Shown: positions 9,515 to 21,033, counted from the stretch's first letter. The stretch is DNA of 64,000 nt from Lysinibacillus irui (GCF_028877475.1 NZ_CP113527.1:1109501-1173500); one strand, 5' to 3'. Notes: generated from the sequence alone by a model not told the origin. Made by a program: numbers and translations.

Positions 9515-11380
9515 GTGGGAAACATACAAATTATGGACGAGTGGCTATCCAATAAAATCGCAGCAGGAGAAGTGGTAGAAAGGCCAGCTTCTGTTGTCAA
9601 AGAGTTAGTTGAAAATGCTATTGATGCTGGAAGTACGTCCATTGATGTGTTTTTACTAGAAGCGGGTCTTACTTCTATTCAGGTAATTGATAATGGTGGC
9701 GGTATGGATGAAGAGGATGCCTTAATGTCATTCTCTCGCCATGCTACTAGTAAAATTCATCAGGAACATGATTTATTCCGTATTCGTACATTGGGGTTCC
9801 GTGGAGAAGCATTGGCATCGATTGCTTCTGTTTCTAAAATGACATTAATTACATCGAATGGGGAATCTGGAACACATTTAGAGCTTGAAGGGGGACATAT
9901 TCTAACACATAAGCCTGGTCCCTTACGTAAAGGAACGGATTTAACAGTTTCACAGCTCTTCTTTAACACACCCGCTCGCTTAAAATATATGAAAACTATT
10001 CAAACTGAACTAGGGCATACAATAGACTTGATGAATCGCCTCGCGCTTAGTAATCCTCAAATTGCGTTCAGATTACTGCATAATGGTCAACAATTATTGC
10101 AAACGAATGGACGAGGAGATGTGCAACAAGTTCTTGCTGCTATCTATGGTATACATAATGCCAAGAAAATGGTGTCGTTCCAGGGAGAGTCACATGACTA
10201 TCGAATTTTTGGCTTTGTAACCTTGCCAGAGGTAACACGTGCATCTAAAAATTATATGTCCTTATTTGTTAATGGTCGCTGGGTTAAGCATTATTTAGTA
10301 CAAAAAGCAATTGTAGATGCCTACCATACGTATTTACCTATCGAGCGTTTTCCAATCGTTGTCCTCTACATTGAAGGTGATCCATATTTAACAGATGTCA
10401 ATGTGCATCCTGCGAAGCATCAGATTCGTTTAAGTAAAGAGCCAGAGCTTTTGAAATTAATAGAAGAAACCATTCGAGAAAAAATTCGCAGTGTTATTCG
10501 CGTTCCACAAATGGAGAAGAAGGAAAAAAGCGTCAAACCTGTGACGGAGCAATTAAATATTTGGAAACCTGCGCCCAAGATAGATGTTGAGAAGATGAAT
10601 GCAATCGTAGAAAAACTGTACGATGTACAAACTATTCAAGAAAATAATCAACAGTCAGTTGAGCCAGAGCCTATTCCTGATGTTGTGGGGGATAAGGATA
10701 ATTGGCAGCCAGCCCCTCAAATAGAGACTAATGAGGTTGAAGAGGTAAGCATTGTAGAACAACAAGAAGTATTAGAGGATGAGCCAACGAAAGAACCGTT
10801 TCCCGAACTGGAAGTAGTAGGACAAATCCATGGCACATACATTGTTGCACAAATGGAGGATGGTTTTTATTTAATTGATCAGCATGCTGCACAAGAACGG
10901 ATTAAATATGAGTTTTTCCGTGAAAAGGTTGGTCAGGTCAATCCACATGAACGTCAGGCATTACTGCTCCCACTAACATTCCACTATGCTGCCGATGAGG
11001 CACTTATTTTACGAGAACATAAGCAAGAGTTAGAAGCTGTAGGTGTATTTTTAGAGGAATTTGGACAGTCATCTTTCGTTGTCCGTGAGCACCCAAGTTG
11101 GTTCCCACAAGGGGATGAACAGGAAATCATCGAGGATTTAATTGAACAAGTGCTGACAACGAAAAAGGCTGATGTCAAAAAGTTACGTGAAGCAGCAGCC
11201 ATCATGATGAGCTGTAAAAAATCGATTAAAGCCAATCATTTTCTAACAAAAGAACAAATGGAAACATTGCTGCGAGATTTACGCAATGCAGATAATCCAT
11301 TTACATGCCCACATGGACGTCCAGTGCTTATTCACTTTACATCGTATGAAGTGGAAAAAATGTTCAAACGGGTAATGTAG
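9515..11380 (+). CDS. mutL: DNA mismatch repair protein MutL (endonuclease type)
   Basis: 621 residues from GTG 9515, nine bases after AAGGAG. The N-terminal GHKL ATPase has [24 protein letters not shown] and [10 protein letters not shown]. The C-terminal dimerisation domain carries the endonuclease site [12 protein letters not shown], plus [11 protein letters not shown] and CPHGRP, which are found in MutL of organisms lacking MutH. It nicks the new strand after MutS finds a mismatch. The middle linker (about 330-430) is acidic and variable, as usual. Confidence 0.98.
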   Translation: MGNIQIMDEWLSNKIAAGEVVERPASVVKELVENAIDAGSTSIDVFLLEAGLTSIQVIDNGGGMDEEDALMSFSRHATSKIHQEHDLFRIRTLGFRGEALASIASVSKMTLITSNGESGTHLELEGGHILTHKPGPLRKGTDLTVSQLFFNTPARLKYMKTIQTELGHTIDLMNRLALSNPQIAFRLLHNGQQLLQTNGRGDVQQVLAAIYGIHNAKKMVSFQGESHDYRIFGFVTLPEVTRASKNYMSLFVNGRWVKHYLVQKAIVDAYHTYLPIERFPIVVLYIEGDPYLTDVNVHPAKHQIRLSKEPELLKLIEETIREKIRSVIRVPQMEKKEKSVKPVTEQLNIWKPAPKIDVEKMNAIVEKLYDVQTIQENNQQSVEPEPIPDVVGDKDNWQPAPQIETNEVEEVSIVEQQEVLEDEPTKEPFPELEVVGQIHGTYIVAQMEDGFYLIDQHAAQERIKYEFFREKVGQVNPHERQALLLPLTFHYAADEALILREHKQELEAVGVFLEEFGQSSFVVREHPSWFPQGDEQEIIEDLIEQVLTTKKADVKKLREAAAIMMSCKKSIKANHFLTKEQMETLLRDLRNADNPFTCPHGRPVLIHFTSYEVEKMFKRVM

Positions 11381-11383
11381 TAA

Positions 11384-12892
<1,509 letters not shown>

Positions 12893-12910
12893 CTATTGGG
12901 GGAAAAAAGT

Positions 12911-14557
12911 ATGTTTTCATATGAGCATCGTCCAAAAATTTTATATTATCTTGAGCACTATAGCTTTGACGTATTAGTCATTGGTGGAGGGATAACAGGT
13001 GCAGGTATTGCATTAGATGCTGCATCGAGAGGACTTTCAGTTGCATTAATAGAAATGCAGGATTTTTCAGCCGGTACCTCTAGCCGTTCAACAAAACTTA
13101 TTCACGGCGGTTTACGTTATTTAAAGCAATTTGATGTGGGTGTCGTAGCAGAAGTGGGACGTGAGCGTGAGATTGTGTATGATAATGCGGTTCATGTAAC
13201 AACGCCTGAAAAAATGCTCTTACCTTTATATAAAAAGGGCTCGCTCGGTCCTTTCACAACATCTCTAGCATTAAAGGTATATGACAGATTAGCAGGTGTA
13301 AAAAAACATGAACGAAGAACGATGTTAAACGCTCAAGAAACACTAGCATTAGAGCCATTACTCAATCAAGATGGACTTGTTGGTGGCGGCTATTATGTTG
13401 AATATCGAACGGATGATGCACGTCTGACGATTGAGGTATTAAAGAAGGCTGCTGAATATGGTGCACTGTGTCTTAATTATGCAGAAATGAAGGAATTTAT
13501 TTACGAAAAGAAAAAGCTTGTTGGCATTAAGGTGGAGGATCATTTAACGGGGAGAATACTCGATGTTCATGCTGCACAAATTGTCAATGCTACAGGGCCT
13601 TGGGTAGATGAAGTGCGACAAAAAGATAAAGTAGCTGATAACAAGCAATTACGATTAACAAAGGGTGTTCATATTGTCCTAAAACAAAAGGACTTTCCAC
13701 TGAAGCAAGCTGTTTATTTTGATATTGCCGATGGGCGTATGGCCTTTGCCATTCCACGAGATGGCAAAACCTATGTAGGGACAACTGATACTGTCTTTGA
13801 AGGTGATCCTGTACATCCTATTGCAACCCAGCAAGATGTGGATTATTTAATTGATGCAGCTAAACGTGTTTTTCCAACAGCTACAATTACTAGAGAAACA
13901 ATTGAATCCACTTGGGCAGGAGTACGCCCACTAATTTATGAAAAAGGAAAGGACCCTTCTGAAATTTCAAGAAAAGATGAAATTTGGACGGCACCAAGTG
14001 GTTTAATGACGATTGCAGGTGGAAAACTCACAGGTTATCGTCAAATGGCAGAGACAATTGTAGATAAAATTGTTAAGGTTCGTCGTTATAAGCATGCGAG
14101 TGAATGTTTAACTCGTGAGCTATCACTCTCGGGTGCAAAGGGAATAAACGCTATTAATTTCCCTGACTATATAGCCTATAAAGCACGAGAAGGTGTCCAA
14201 TATGGCTTGAATTATGATGAAGCCAAACAGCTTGTACAAAAGTATGGTACGAATGTTGATGCGTTATTTGATCGTGTGAAATATTTACATGAACATGGCA
14301 GTACAATGCCTTTAGCCTTACATGCCATGCTATTGTATGGCATTGAAGCAGAAATGGTCTATACACCGAGCGACTTCTTTATTCGTCGTACTGGCTTGTT
14401 ATACTTTGATATTGAAGCAGTGAAGCTCTATAAGCAACAAGTGGTTCAAGTAATGCAACAACACTTGAATTATACGGAAGAACAAAAAAATACTTATATA
14501 GCTGAATTAGATCAAGCTATCATGGATGCGACAAATTTTGTAAATGAAGGGGAGTAA
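12911..14557 (+). CDS. glpD: Aerobic glycerol-3-phosphate dehydrogenase
   Basis: 548 residues from ATG 12911, which has GGGGG eight bases upstream. An in-frame TTG at 12896 is too close to glpK. The FAD-binding fold is VIGGGITGAGIALDAASRG, followed by the family segments SSRSTKLIHGGLRYL, TGPWVDEVR, KGVHIVL and TSPSGLMTIAGGKLTGYR-like sequence (APSGLMTIAGGKLTGYR). The enzyme oxidises glycerol-3-phosphate to dihydroxyacetone phosphate and feeds electrons to menaquinone at the membrane. It is 18 bases from glpK, so the two form an operon. Confidence 0.97.
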   Translation: MFSYEHRPKILYYLEHYSFDVLVIGGGITGAGIALDAASRGLSVALIEMQDFSAGTSSRSTKLIHGGLRYLKQFDVGVVAEVGREREIVYDNAVHVTTPEKMLLPLYKKGSLGPFTTSLALKVYDRLAGVKKHERRTMLNAQETLALEPLLNQDGLVGGGYYVEYRTDDARLTIEVLKKAAEYGALCLNYAEMKEFIYEKKKLVGIKVEDHLTGRILDVHAAQIVNATGPWVDEVRQKDKVADNKQLRLTKGVHIVLKQKDFPLKQAVYFDIADGRMAFAIPRDGKTYVGTTDTVFEGDPVHPIATQQDVDYLIDAAKRVFPTATITRETIESTWAGVRPLIYEKGKDPSEISRKDEIWTAPSGLMTIAGGKLTGYRQMAETIVDKIVKVRRYKHASECLTRELSLSGAKGINAINFPDYIAYKAREGVQYGLNYDEAKQLVQKYGTNVDALFDRVKYLHEHGSTMPLALHAMLLYGIEAEMVYTPSDFFIRRTGLLYFDIEAVKLYKQQVVQVMQQHLNYTEEQKNTYIAELDQAIMDATNFVNEGE

Positions 14558-14560
14558 GGG

Positions 14561-15478
14561 ATGGAGCGTTATATTCAAATGTCGGATGATCAATTTGTCT
14601 TCACGCGAACATTGGAGCCATCAACGCCATGCATTGGTCATATACACATTTTGCATGGTATGGCAGAGCACAGTGGTCGTTATGTAACATTTGCCAAAAC
14701 ACTCAATGCATTTGGCTATGCTGTAACGATGCACGATCATCGTGGACATGGTGAAACGGCCGCTTATAATGGCACATTAGGCTTCTTTGCTGAAGAAAAC
14801 GGCTTTGAACGTGTTGTAAAAGATGCCCATGAAGTGATAATGCAATTACATGCACCGTTTGCAGATGTCCCATTCATTCTATTTGGTCACAGTATGGGTT
14901 CATTCATTACACGGCGTTATATTCAACTATACGGAGAGCAAGTTGATAAAGTAATTCTTTGTGGTACCGGAAATGTTACAGCTTTGCATGCAGTGGGAAA
15001 TATTGTCGCTAAAGCATTAGCGAAGGGACTTGGTAAAGAGTCGGAAAGTAATTTGTTAAATCAGCTGAGCTTTGGTAGCTTTAATAAACAGTTTCCGAAT
15101 CCAAAAACTGCCTATGACTGGCTATGCTCAGTACAGAAAGAAGTCCAAAAGTATATTGATGATCCCTATTGTGGCTTTATTCCGACCAATCAATTTTTCG
15201 TTGATTTAACGACGGGCTTAACAACACTAAATCGTAAAAAAGAATTAGCGAAGGTAAGACAAGATCTTCCTATCCTCTTGATTAGTGGTAGTAAGGATCC
15301 CGTAGGTGAACAGGGGCTAGGGGTTTACGCAGTTGCTGAACAATTAACTGCGGTAGGTGTAAAAGATGTAACGGTTTATTTATTTGAGGATAAGCGGCAT
15401 GAAATTTTAAATGAAGACAATCAAGAAGAAGTCTTTCAAGTTATATTACGGTGGTTAAAAAAATATGATACAAACTAG
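14561..15478 (+). CDS. Alpha/beta hydrolase, monoacylglycerol lipase/lysophospholipase type
   Basis: 305 residues. The oxyanion segment is [21 protein letters not shown] is conserved in serine-aminopeptidase-S33 hydrolases, and the nucleophile elbow is GHSMGS. The acid and base appear to be SGSKDPVG and KRHEIL near the C-terminus. Members cleave monoacylglycerols or lysophospholipids. Placement three bases after glpD fits a supply of glycerol from lipids, which is inference. The last 14 bases overlap miaA. Confidence 0.88.
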   Translation: MERYIQMSDDQFVFTRTLEPSTPCIGHIHILHGMAEHSGRYVTFAKTLNAFGYAVTMHDHRGHGETAAYNGTLGFFAEENGFERVVKDAHEVIMQLHAPFADVPFILFGHSMGSFITRRYIQLYGEQVDKVILCGTGNVTALHAVGNIVAKALAKGLGKESESNLLNQLSFGSFNKQFPNPKTAYDWLCSVQKEVQKYIDDPYCGFIPTNQFFVDLTTGLTTLNRKKELAKVRQDLPILLISGSKDPVGEQGLGVYAVAEQLTAVGVKDVTVYLFEDKRHEILNEDNQEEVFQVILRWLKKYDTN

Positions 15479-16367
15479 ATTACAGCAGGCAGAGGTCGTA
15501 GCTATTGTGGGGCCAACTGCTTCTGGGAAAACAGCTTTAAGTATTGAACTTGCAAAAAAATATAATGGTGAAATCATAAATGGTGACTCCATGCAAGTTT
15601 ATAAAGGACTGGATATAGGGACTGCAAAAATTACGGAAGAAGAGATGGAGGGTATCCCACATCACCTACTAAGCTTTTTAGAGCCGACAGAATCTTTTTC
15701 AGTGGCAGATTATCAAAAACTAGTGCGAGCCAAAATTGCAGAAATCCAATCTCGACATAAGTTACCCATTATAGTAGGTGGCTCGGGCTTATATGTACAA
15801 GCTGTCTTATATGATTTTCAATTTACTGATGAAAAAGTCGATGAGGCTGCACGTAAAGCCTATTATGATGAATTAGCAAAGCTTGGCCCAGAGGCAATGC
15901 ACGATAAGTTAAAACAACTAGACCCTCAAACGGCTGAAACGATTCATCCAAACAATACTCGACGTGTGATTAGGGCATTGGAAATGTTAGAATTAAGCGG
16001 TGTATCCAAAGCTGCAGAAGCACAAAATCGAGGTGAAGTGCCTCTATACAAGCATGTCATTTTAGGGCTAGGTCAAAATATGTCACGTGAAGTGCTGTAT
16101 GACCGCATTAACCATCGTGTTGATTTGATGATGGAAAAAGGTCTTTTAGAAGAGGTTAAAGGATTATGGCAGCAAAATATTCGAGGTGTTCAGTCCATAC
16201 AAGCGATTGGTTATAAGGAACTATATGATTATTTGGATGGAAAATGTTCCCTTGAGGAAGCGATAGACAGTTTAAAACAAAATTCTCGCCGCTATGCAAA
16301 AAGACAGCTTACCTATTTCCGCAATAAAATGGATGTCTATTTTATGACGACAGATGAGCAATTATAA
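15465..16367 (+). CDS. miaA: tRNA dimethylallyltransferase MiaA
   Basis: 300 residues. P-loop [26 protein letters not shown] (DSxQ motif), GGSGLYVQA and [12 protein letters not shown] are the family hallmarks. It adds the dimethylallyl group to A37, which MiaB then modifies. The start overlaps the hydrolase end by 14 bases, so translation is probably coupled. Next is hfq, the order seen in many bacteria. Confidence 0.97.
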   Translation: MIQTRLQQAEVVAIVGPTASGKTALSIELAKKYNGEIINGDSMQVYKGLDIGTAKITEEEMEGIPHHLLSFLEPTESFSVADYQKLVRAKIAEIQSRHKLPIIVGGSGLYVQAVLYDFQFTDEKVDEAARKAYYDELAKLGPEAMHDKLKQLDPQTAETIHPNNTRRVIRALEMLELSGVSKAAEAQNRGEVPLYKHVILGLGQNMSREVLYDRINHRVDLMMEKGLLEEVKGLWQQNIRGVQSIQAIGYKELYDYLDGKCSLEEAIDSLKQNSRRYAKRQLTYFRNKMDVYFMTTDEQL

Positions 16368-16418
16368 AAGTTGACATATTTTCTTGCTAATTAAAGAAAT
16401 ATTTCTAAAAATTACTAA

Positions 16419-16446
16419 TTGATAAATTGGTAGAACGTGCTACTAT
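16419..16446 (+). promoter_or_regulatory. Candidate sigma-A promoter of hfq
   Basis: TTGATA (16419-16424), 16-base spacer, TACTAT (16441-16446), about 40 bases before the hfq start. This would give hfq its own transcript apart from miaA. Confidence 0.5.
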
Positions 16447-16485
16447 AGGAATGAAGAGGTAGAAAGTTAGTAGGGAGGCTATTTG

Positions 16486-16716
16486 ATGAAATCAATCAAC
16501 TTGCAAGATACGTTTTTGAACCAACTACGTAAAAACAGTGTTTTTGTAACTGTATTTCTGTTAAATGGATTTCAGTTAAAAGGGACTGTGAAATCATATG
16601 ATAATTTTACAGTTTTATTATTAGATGCTGAAAATAAACAGCACCTAATCTACAAGCACGCCATTTCTACATTCGTTCCAGCTAAACAAATAGATTTTTT
16701 AGAGACAGAAGCATAA
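16486..16716 (+). CDS. hfq: RNA chaperone Hfq
   Basis: 76 residues from ATG 16486, seven bases after AGGGAGG. A TTG three bases upstream is also in frame but worse placed. Sm1 contains [27 protein letters not shown] in two adjoining parts, and Sm2 is [10 protein letters not shown]. The hexameric ring binds small RNAs and mRNAs. The usual YKHA signature is intact. It is short, without the long acidic tail of proteobacterial Hfq. Confidence 0.97.
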   Translation: MKSINLQDTFLNQLRKNSVFVTVFLLNGFQLKGTVKSYDNFTVLLLDAENKQHLIYKHAISTFVPAKQIDFLETEA

Positions 16717-16729
16717 AAAGATAGTATTA

Positions 16730-16766
16730 AACAGTTAGTGTTCTCCACACTGGCTGTTTTTTTTTC
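16730..16766 (+). terminator. Terminator after hfq
   Basis: AACAGTTAGTGT (16730-16741) pairs with ACACTGGCTGTT (16747-16758), two G-U pairs, followed by eight or more T residues. Confidence 0.88.
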
Positions 16767-16813
16767 TTCAGGCTATAATGATAGAGGAAATTGATATTTG
16801 GAGGACGAGTTTT

Positions 16814-17116
16814 ATGAAATCGATGGAAACAACGCAATTATTAGATCTATTGGATGCCAATGAAGACCTATATATTATTGACGTTCGAGAAGACGAAGAA
16901 GTAGCGCATGGCATGATTCCTGGCGCTCAGCATATTGCCCTTGGGACAATCCCAGAGCGTTTAGATGAATTAGATGTAGAAAAGCCGTATATTGTTGTAT
17001 GTAAGGCTGGTGCTCGTTCTGCGAATGCTTGCGCCTATTTAGAAGCTCAAGGATTTGATGTAACAAATCTTGAAGGCGGCATGCTTGCATATGATGGAGA
17101 ATTAGAATTTAAATAA
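16814..17116 (+). CDS. Rhodanese-like sulfurtransferase
   Basis: 100 residues from ATG 16814, which has GGAGGA nine bases upstream. An upstream ATG at 16778 lacks a site. Single rhodanese domain: IIDVREDEEVAHGMIPGA, then active-site loop VCKAGARSA with the catalytic cysteine, then LEGGMLAYDG. Such stand-alone domains carry persulfide sulfur in the cytosol. The substrate is unknown, and nothing nearby points to one. Confidence 0.9.
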   Translation: MKSMETTQLLDLLDANEDLYIIDVREDEEVAHGMIPGAQHIALGTIPERLDELDVEKPYIVVCKAGARSANACAYLEAQGFDVTNLEGGMLAYDGELEFK

Positions 17117-17126
17117 TGTGATACGT

Positions 17127-17158
17127 AAAAAGAAAGAGTGCCTACTCTTTCTTTTTTT
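17127..17158. terminator. Bidirectional terminator between rhodanese and the convergent gene
   Basis: AAAAAGAAAGAGT (17127-17139) and ACTCTTTCTTTTT (17144-17156) form a stem with a 4-base loop. A- and T-runs on the two sides allow termination on both strands. Confidence 0.85.
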
Positions 17159-17162
17159 AGGT

Positions 17163-17558
17163 CTATTCTTTTAATGAATTCATAATGTAACCAAAGTTTT
17201 CTGCAAAATTGTTATAAAGATTCACATTTTTTTGTCCTTTAATCTTTGCAGCATAACTGGCAAAGTTCAAACCAGCCCCGTAAACTTGTAGTGCACCATT
17301 CGCAAGATCCCCCTTTTGGAGAAGCTCAATACCATCCTTTAAAAAATTGTCACTTTCATCAAAGTGACACTCCGTAATGTATTTATGTCCGCTATGAAAT
17401 AATTTTAAATTTTTTATAATTGTATGTGCTGTTTCTTCGCTAATAGATGCGTCGATGTCCATTAATAACTGATTAATTGGTTTTACGAGCTGGGCATACG
17501 GGCTATCATGAGTTTCACATGTTTCAGCAATGGCGTTTCTTAATTCTTTTGCATTCAT
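17163..17558 (-). CDS. Hypothetical helical cytosolic protein
   Basis: 131 residues, not recognised. No signal peptide or membrane segment. Predominantly helical, with alternating charged and hydrophobic residues (ISEETAHTIIKNLKLF, FLKDGIELLQKGD). One cysteine near the start (ETCETHD) and one in TECHFDESD. The start is supported by AAGGAGA seven bases upstream. It converges on the rhodanese gene over a shared terminator. Function cannot be assigned. Confidence 0.75.
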   Translation of the reverse strand: MNAKELRNAIAETCETHDSPYAQLVKPINQLLMDIDASISEETAHTIIKNLKLFHSGHKYITECHFDESDNFLKDGIELLQKGDLANGALQVYGAGLNFASYAAKIKGQKNVNLYNNFAENFGYIMNSLKE

Positions 17559-17643
17559 CGTATCTTCTCCTTTTTCATCATTTAGATTATTGAATAATTT
17601 ACCTCATTTTTTCAAAGACAAACTCTCCTGAATTTTCAGAAAT

Positions 17644-17658
17644 ATGTTATGATAACAT
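17644..17658 (+). promoter_or_regulatory. Palindrome over a putative -10 box before the leader ORF
   Basis: ATGTTATGATAACAT is a perfect 7+1+7 palindrome containing TATGAT (17648-17653), a likely -10. The -35 region is weak. A repressor bound here would block the transcript that begins with the 13-codon ORF. Confidence 0.4.
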
Positions 17659-17679
17659 GTAATGAAGGAGGGATTTTGT

Positions 17680-17721
17680 ATGTTTCGATCAATAGCACCC
17701 CCAACAATGTCTTTACAGTAG
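17680..17721 (+). CDS. Putative 13-residue leader peptide upstream of the EamA transporter
   Basis: ATG 17680 follows an excellent AAGGAGGG site, and the frame reads MFRSIAPPTMSLQ before TAG. Its stop codon lies inside the 17-base palindrome ACAGTAGAATCTACTGT, which begins at 17715. A strong ribosome site in front of a tiny ORF just before a transporter is the layout of translation-controlled leaders, in which ribosome position decides the downstream fold. Chance occurrence cannot be excluded. Confidence 0.45.
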   Translation: MFRSIAPPTMSLQ

Positions 17722-17783
17722 AATCTACTGTTTAGGCATCCGATAACTGATTGCTCATTCTTATTAGATTCTACTGTATAGGC
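17715..17783 (+). promoter_or_regulatory. Paired palindromes in the EamA transporter leader
   Basis: ACAGTAGAATCTACTGT (17715-17731) is an 8+1+8 palindrome. Its left 13 bases also pair with TAGATTCTACTGT (17765-17777), giving a 13-bp stem round a 37-base loop. Both sites continue as CTACTGTTTAGGC and CTACTGTATAGGC, a 46-base-spaced direct repeat. Either two operator sites or a switchable RNA stem would fit. Confidence 0.45.
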
Positions 17784-17816
17784 TCAAACTATATGCGTAG
17801 AAAGTAGGAATTTTTA

Positions 17817-18671
17817 ATGAGCGGAAAATTAGCATTTGTATTATCTATGGTTATTTTTGGTGCTGTCGGTGTTTTTGCAAGGTATATTCCTTTAGCTTCT
17901 AGTGAGATTGCCTTTTGGATGAGTGGCATTGGTGCTTGTTTTTTACTAGTAATTTTTATTTATAAAAAGGAAAGCTTTGCAAGAAGCGCTATTGTCCTGA
18001 ATAAATGGCCGTTATTAATTTCAAGTGTTGCTTTATGTGGAAATTGGATATTTTTATTTCAGGCGTATAAGGAAACGACCATTGCTAATGCTGCCCTAAG
18101 TTATTATTTTGCACCCGTATTGGTCATCTGTTTATCGCCTATTATTTTAAAAGAAAAGCTAGTTGCAAGAAAAATAGTTTATGTTGTTGTAGCACTTATC
18201 GGTCTTTTTTTGATAGTGCAAAGTCAGAACGCAGAAAATAGTGGACACTTAATTGGTATTGTCTATGGTCTGATTGCGGCATGCTTTTACACCCTACTAA
18301 CATTTACAAATAAAAATATTCGCGGGTTAAAGGAACCACATAATACGATTATCCAACTCTGTTTAGCTGCATTTTTCCTCAGCCTCTATATTGTAGGAAC
18401 GACGGGTTTTCAGGTGATGCAAATAAATTTTGCTTCTATTCTATTACTCATCGTATTGGGCATTGTCCATGCAGGTATAGGATTTTATTTATTCTTTTTA
18501 GGCATGTCACAGCTAAAAGGTCAAAGTATAGCTATTCTTAGCTATATTGATCCACTGACATCATTAGTGATCTCCACGATGATTATTGGAGAAAAAATGA
18601 CGCTGCTACAACTAATAGGAGCCATTCTCCTATTAGGCTCCACATTACAAAGTGAAATCGAAAAAGTGTAA
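17817..18671 (+). CDS. EamA-family (DMT) transporter
   Basis: 284 residues with about ten hydrophobic segments arranged as two EamA halves (first starting LAFVLSMVIFGAVGVFARY, second LIGIVYGLIAACFYTLLTF). Members of this drug/metabolite superfamily export amino acids or other metabolites across the cytoplasmic membrane. There is only a modest TAGGAA ribosome site at ATG 17817. The leader ORF and palindromes before it suggest regulated expression. The substrate is unknown. Confidence 0.88.
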   Translation: MSGKLAFVLSMVIFGAVGVFARYIPLASSEIAFWMSGIGACFLLVIFIYKKESFARSAIVLNKWPLLISSVALCGNWIFLFQAYKETTIANAALSYYFAPVLVICLSPIILKEKLVARKIVYVVVALIGLFLIVQSQNAENSGHLIGIVYGLIAACFYTLLTFTNKNIRGLKEPHNTIIQLCLAAFFLSLYIVGTTGFQVMQINFASILLLIVLGIVHAGIGFYLFFLGMSQLKGQSIAILSYIDPLTSLVISTMIIGEKMTLLQLIGAILLLGSTLQSEIEKV

Positions 18672-18699
18672 AAGGGTTTGACAGGAAGAATAAGCTGTC

Positions 18700-18873
18700 G
18701 TAGATTTAAAGTAATTTAATAAAAGCATTAGGTGCCCAAAGGGGAGAATAGGGAATAAAGTGAAAATCTTTAGCGGACCCGCCACTGTATAAGGGAGTTC
18801 TATAGTAAATACCACTAGCGCGTTGCTGGGAAGGTGCTGTGGAATGTTGAACTTGAGCCAGGAGACCTGCCTA
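18700..18873 (+). ncRNA. Cobalamin (B12) riboswitch
   Basis: The conserved landmarks are in order: TTAGGTGCCC, GGGAATAAAGTGAAAATC, AGCGGACCCGCCACTGTA and the B12 box GCCAGGAGACCTGCC (about 18857-18871). It is followed by an intrinsic terminator and cobT. Adenosylcobalamin binding is expected to favour the terminator and switch off cobT. Confidence 0.95.
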
Positions 18874-18900
18874 TTTGCTTTAAAAGGTATGGATGATGGA

Positions 18901-18948
18901 AAAGTCTGTAGTTTATTTGTTGTGACGATAAACTACAGGCTTTTTCTT
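18901..18948 (+). terminator. Riboswitch expression-platform terminator
   Basis: AAAGTCTGTAGTTTA (18901-18915) pairs with TAAACTACAGGCTTT (18929-18943), one G-U pair, followed by TTTCTTTTT. It lies between the B12 aptamer and cobT. Confidence 0.88.
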
Positions 18949-18977
18949 TTTGTCTTAAAAGGAAAGGAGAAATTATC

Positions 18978-20033
18978 ATGCAATTACTACAAAACACGTT
19001 ACAAAACATCCAAGGTGCTGACATGAAAACGAGGGAGCAAGCAAGAAAGCGTATAGATGCTCTCTGTAAGCCCCCTGGTAGTTTAGGAAAACTAGAGTCC
19101 ATTGCTGTGCAGCTTTCTGGGATAACTGGACAATTATATCCGCTCGTTGATAAAAAGGTCATTATTATCTGTGCTGCTGATCACGGTGTTTGTGAAGAAG
19201 GTGTAACCACGAATCCACAAGATGTTACGGTCTTTCAAACATTAAATTTCCCTCAAGGTGGTACAGGCGTTTGCGCGATTGCAAACATTACCAATGCCAA
19301 GGTGGTCACAGTAGATGTAGGGGTGAAAGAAGAGATTCCACACGGTGCAGGTGTCATCATCAATAAAATTAAGTACGGTACAGACAATATGGCAAAAGGA
19401 CCTGCCATGTCTAAAGAGGAAGCCATTCAAGCAATTGAAGTAGGAATTCATGTGGCGACAGAGGAAATAGCAAAAGGGGCTAATGTACTTGGCACAGGTG
19501 AAATGGGCATTGGTAATACAACACCTAGTGCTGCTATTTTAGCTGTATTGACTGGATGTGATCCAATTGAAGTAACAGGGTTTGGGGCAGGTGTAGGCAA
19601 TGGTGGCATTGCTCATAAAGCAGCGGTTATTAAAAAAGCTATTGAGGTCAATCAACCAGACCCTCAAGACGGTTTAGATGTATTAGCTAAAGTCGGGGGC
19701 TTAGAGATAGGGGCCATGACTGGTATCATACTAGGGGCAGCTGTCCATCGTAAGCCGGTTGTGATTGATGGTTTTATTTCAACTATTGCCGCACTTATCG
19801 CATATAAGCTTGAACCGAAAGTAAAAGATTATATTATCCCTTCCCATGCTTCAGAGGAACCGGGTGCTAAAATTGCCGCAGCGTTACTCGGCATTGAACC
19901 AATGCTACATATGAACATGCGCTTAGGAGAAGGCTCTGGTGCCGCCTTAGCTTTTCCCATTTTAGATGCAGCCTGCTCCATGATGAACAATATGGTGACG
20001 TTAGAGGAAGCGATGCAACTATTAGCTAAATAA
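18978..20033 (+). CDS. cobT: Nicotinate-nucleotide-dimethylbenzimidazole phosphoribosyltransferase
   Basis: 351 residues, normal length. CKPPGSLGKLE, AADHGVCEEGV, FPQGGTGVCAIAN, GEMGIGNTTPSAA and the late EEPGAKIAAALLGIEP (with the catalytic Glu region) are typical. It makes alpha-ribazole phosphate for the lower ligand of cobalamin. ATG 18978 has AAGGAG upstream. No other cob genes adjoin, so this is a single riboswitch-controlled unit suited to salvaging cobinamide. A terminator serving the opposite gene follows. Confidence 0.97.
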   Translation: MQLLQNTLQNIQGADMKTREQARKRIDALCKPPGSLGKLESIAVQLSGITGQLYPLVDKKVIIICAADHGVCEEGVTTNPQDVTVFQTLNFPQGGTGVCAIANITNAKVVTVDVGVKEEIPHGAGVIINKIKYGTDNMAKGPAMSKEEAIQAIEVGIHVATEEIAKGANVLGTGEMGIGNTTPSAAILAVLTGCDPIEVTGFGAGVGNGGIAHKAAVIKKAIEVNQPDPQDGLDVLAKVGGLEIGAMTGIILGAAVHRKPVVIDGFISTIAALIAYKLEPKVKDYIIPSHASEEPGAKIAAALLGIEPMLHMNMRLGEGSGAALAFPILDAACSMMNNMVTLEEAMQLLAK

Positions 20034-20078
20034 AAAAGGAATAAGCCTGTATAGTTGCAATACTATTTGGGCTTATTC
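20031..20078 (-). terminator. Terminator of the TRIC-family gene (minus strand)
   Basis: GGAATAAGCC (20038-20047) pairs with GGCTTATTCC (20069-20078). Read on the minus strand, the stem is followed by CTTTTTTA, so it terminates the leftward gene. Confidence 0.7.
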
Positions 20079-20086
20079 CCCATTCA

Positions 20087-20692
20087 TTATGCTCGATTTA
20101 GCTTACGTAAAGGCAAACGCCATTTCATCATATAGGAAAGAATGCGTAACACTGTGATGATGGCGAATAAAATATAAAGGAAGATGTCTCCTGTAAACAC
20201 TTCAAATCCAATAATTAGCCCTGCAAGTGCAGCCCAAACACCATACACCTCATCTCGTAGAACTAATGGTTTACGTCTAGCCAATAAATCTCGCACAATG
20301 CCGCCACCCGAACCAGTTAAGACAGCAGCTACTATCACAGCACTAATAGGCATATCTAGTTTCACGGCATACAACGCACCTTGAATTGCAAATGCTGATA
20401 AGCCAATCGCATCTGTGAAGTTACCCCAACGATGCCAATGCTGAATCAAATGATGAGGGAAAATAAAAAATATAGTAATCGCTGCTAACGCAATTTGAAA
20501 CATCATATCCTGCCCCCATAAGGTCGTGACAGGTAGTCCAATAAGTAAATTTCGAATAGCCCCTCCGCCAAAAGCAGTTACAATTCCGAGTATATAGACA
20601 CCGAATAAATCGTATTCTTCTTCCATGGCAATAATTGCCCCAGAAATAGCAAAGGCAATTGTTCCGATAATACTAAAAACCTCCCAAGCCAT
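20087..20692 (-). CDS. TRIC-type cation channel family membrane protein (UPF0126)
   Basis: About 201 residues from ATG 20692, which has AAGGGG eight bases upstream. A GTG at 20701 is in frame but overlaps that site. Seven hydrophobic segments form two repeats, each with the glycine signature (FGGGAIRNLLIG and GSGGGIVRDLLA). Prokaryotic members are trimeric K+ channels related to animal TRIC channels. It stands alone between convergent cobT and divergent ynbB. Confidence 0.9.
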   Translation of the reverse strand: MAWEVFSIIGTIAFAISGAIIAMEEEYDLFGVYILGIVTAFGGGAIRNLLIGLPVTTLWGQDMMFQIALAAITIFFIFPHHLIQHWHRWGNFTDAIGLSAFAIQGALYAVKLDMPISAVIVAAVLTGSGGGIVRDLLARRKPLVLRDEVYGVWAALAGLIIGFEVFTGDIFLYILFAIITVLRILSYMMKWRLPLRKLNRA

Positions 20693-21033
20693 TCCTTTCA
20701 CCCCTTCTATTAATAAATAAACTTCTTTTTATGTTAAAAGACTTTTCTTGTAACAAAATCTATGGATTTATGAGCCAAATTCAGTCATTAAACACGCTTC
20801 TTGAAACAAGTCCGCACATTAGCTTAGCGTAAAATGCGCTTAGAAACAATAGGCAAGTTTTGCAGGTACACATACAAATTGTTAAGATGATAATGAAATA
20901 AAGAAAAAGATCTGTCATGAGCGTTGATATACCAGTAGTTGATTAGCAAATTCTAGAGAGAGTTAGTTCAATTTAGATCATAAAAATCTTACTGATTGAA
21001 ATGCGGGACAACGGTGAAATGGAGAAGAAAAGA

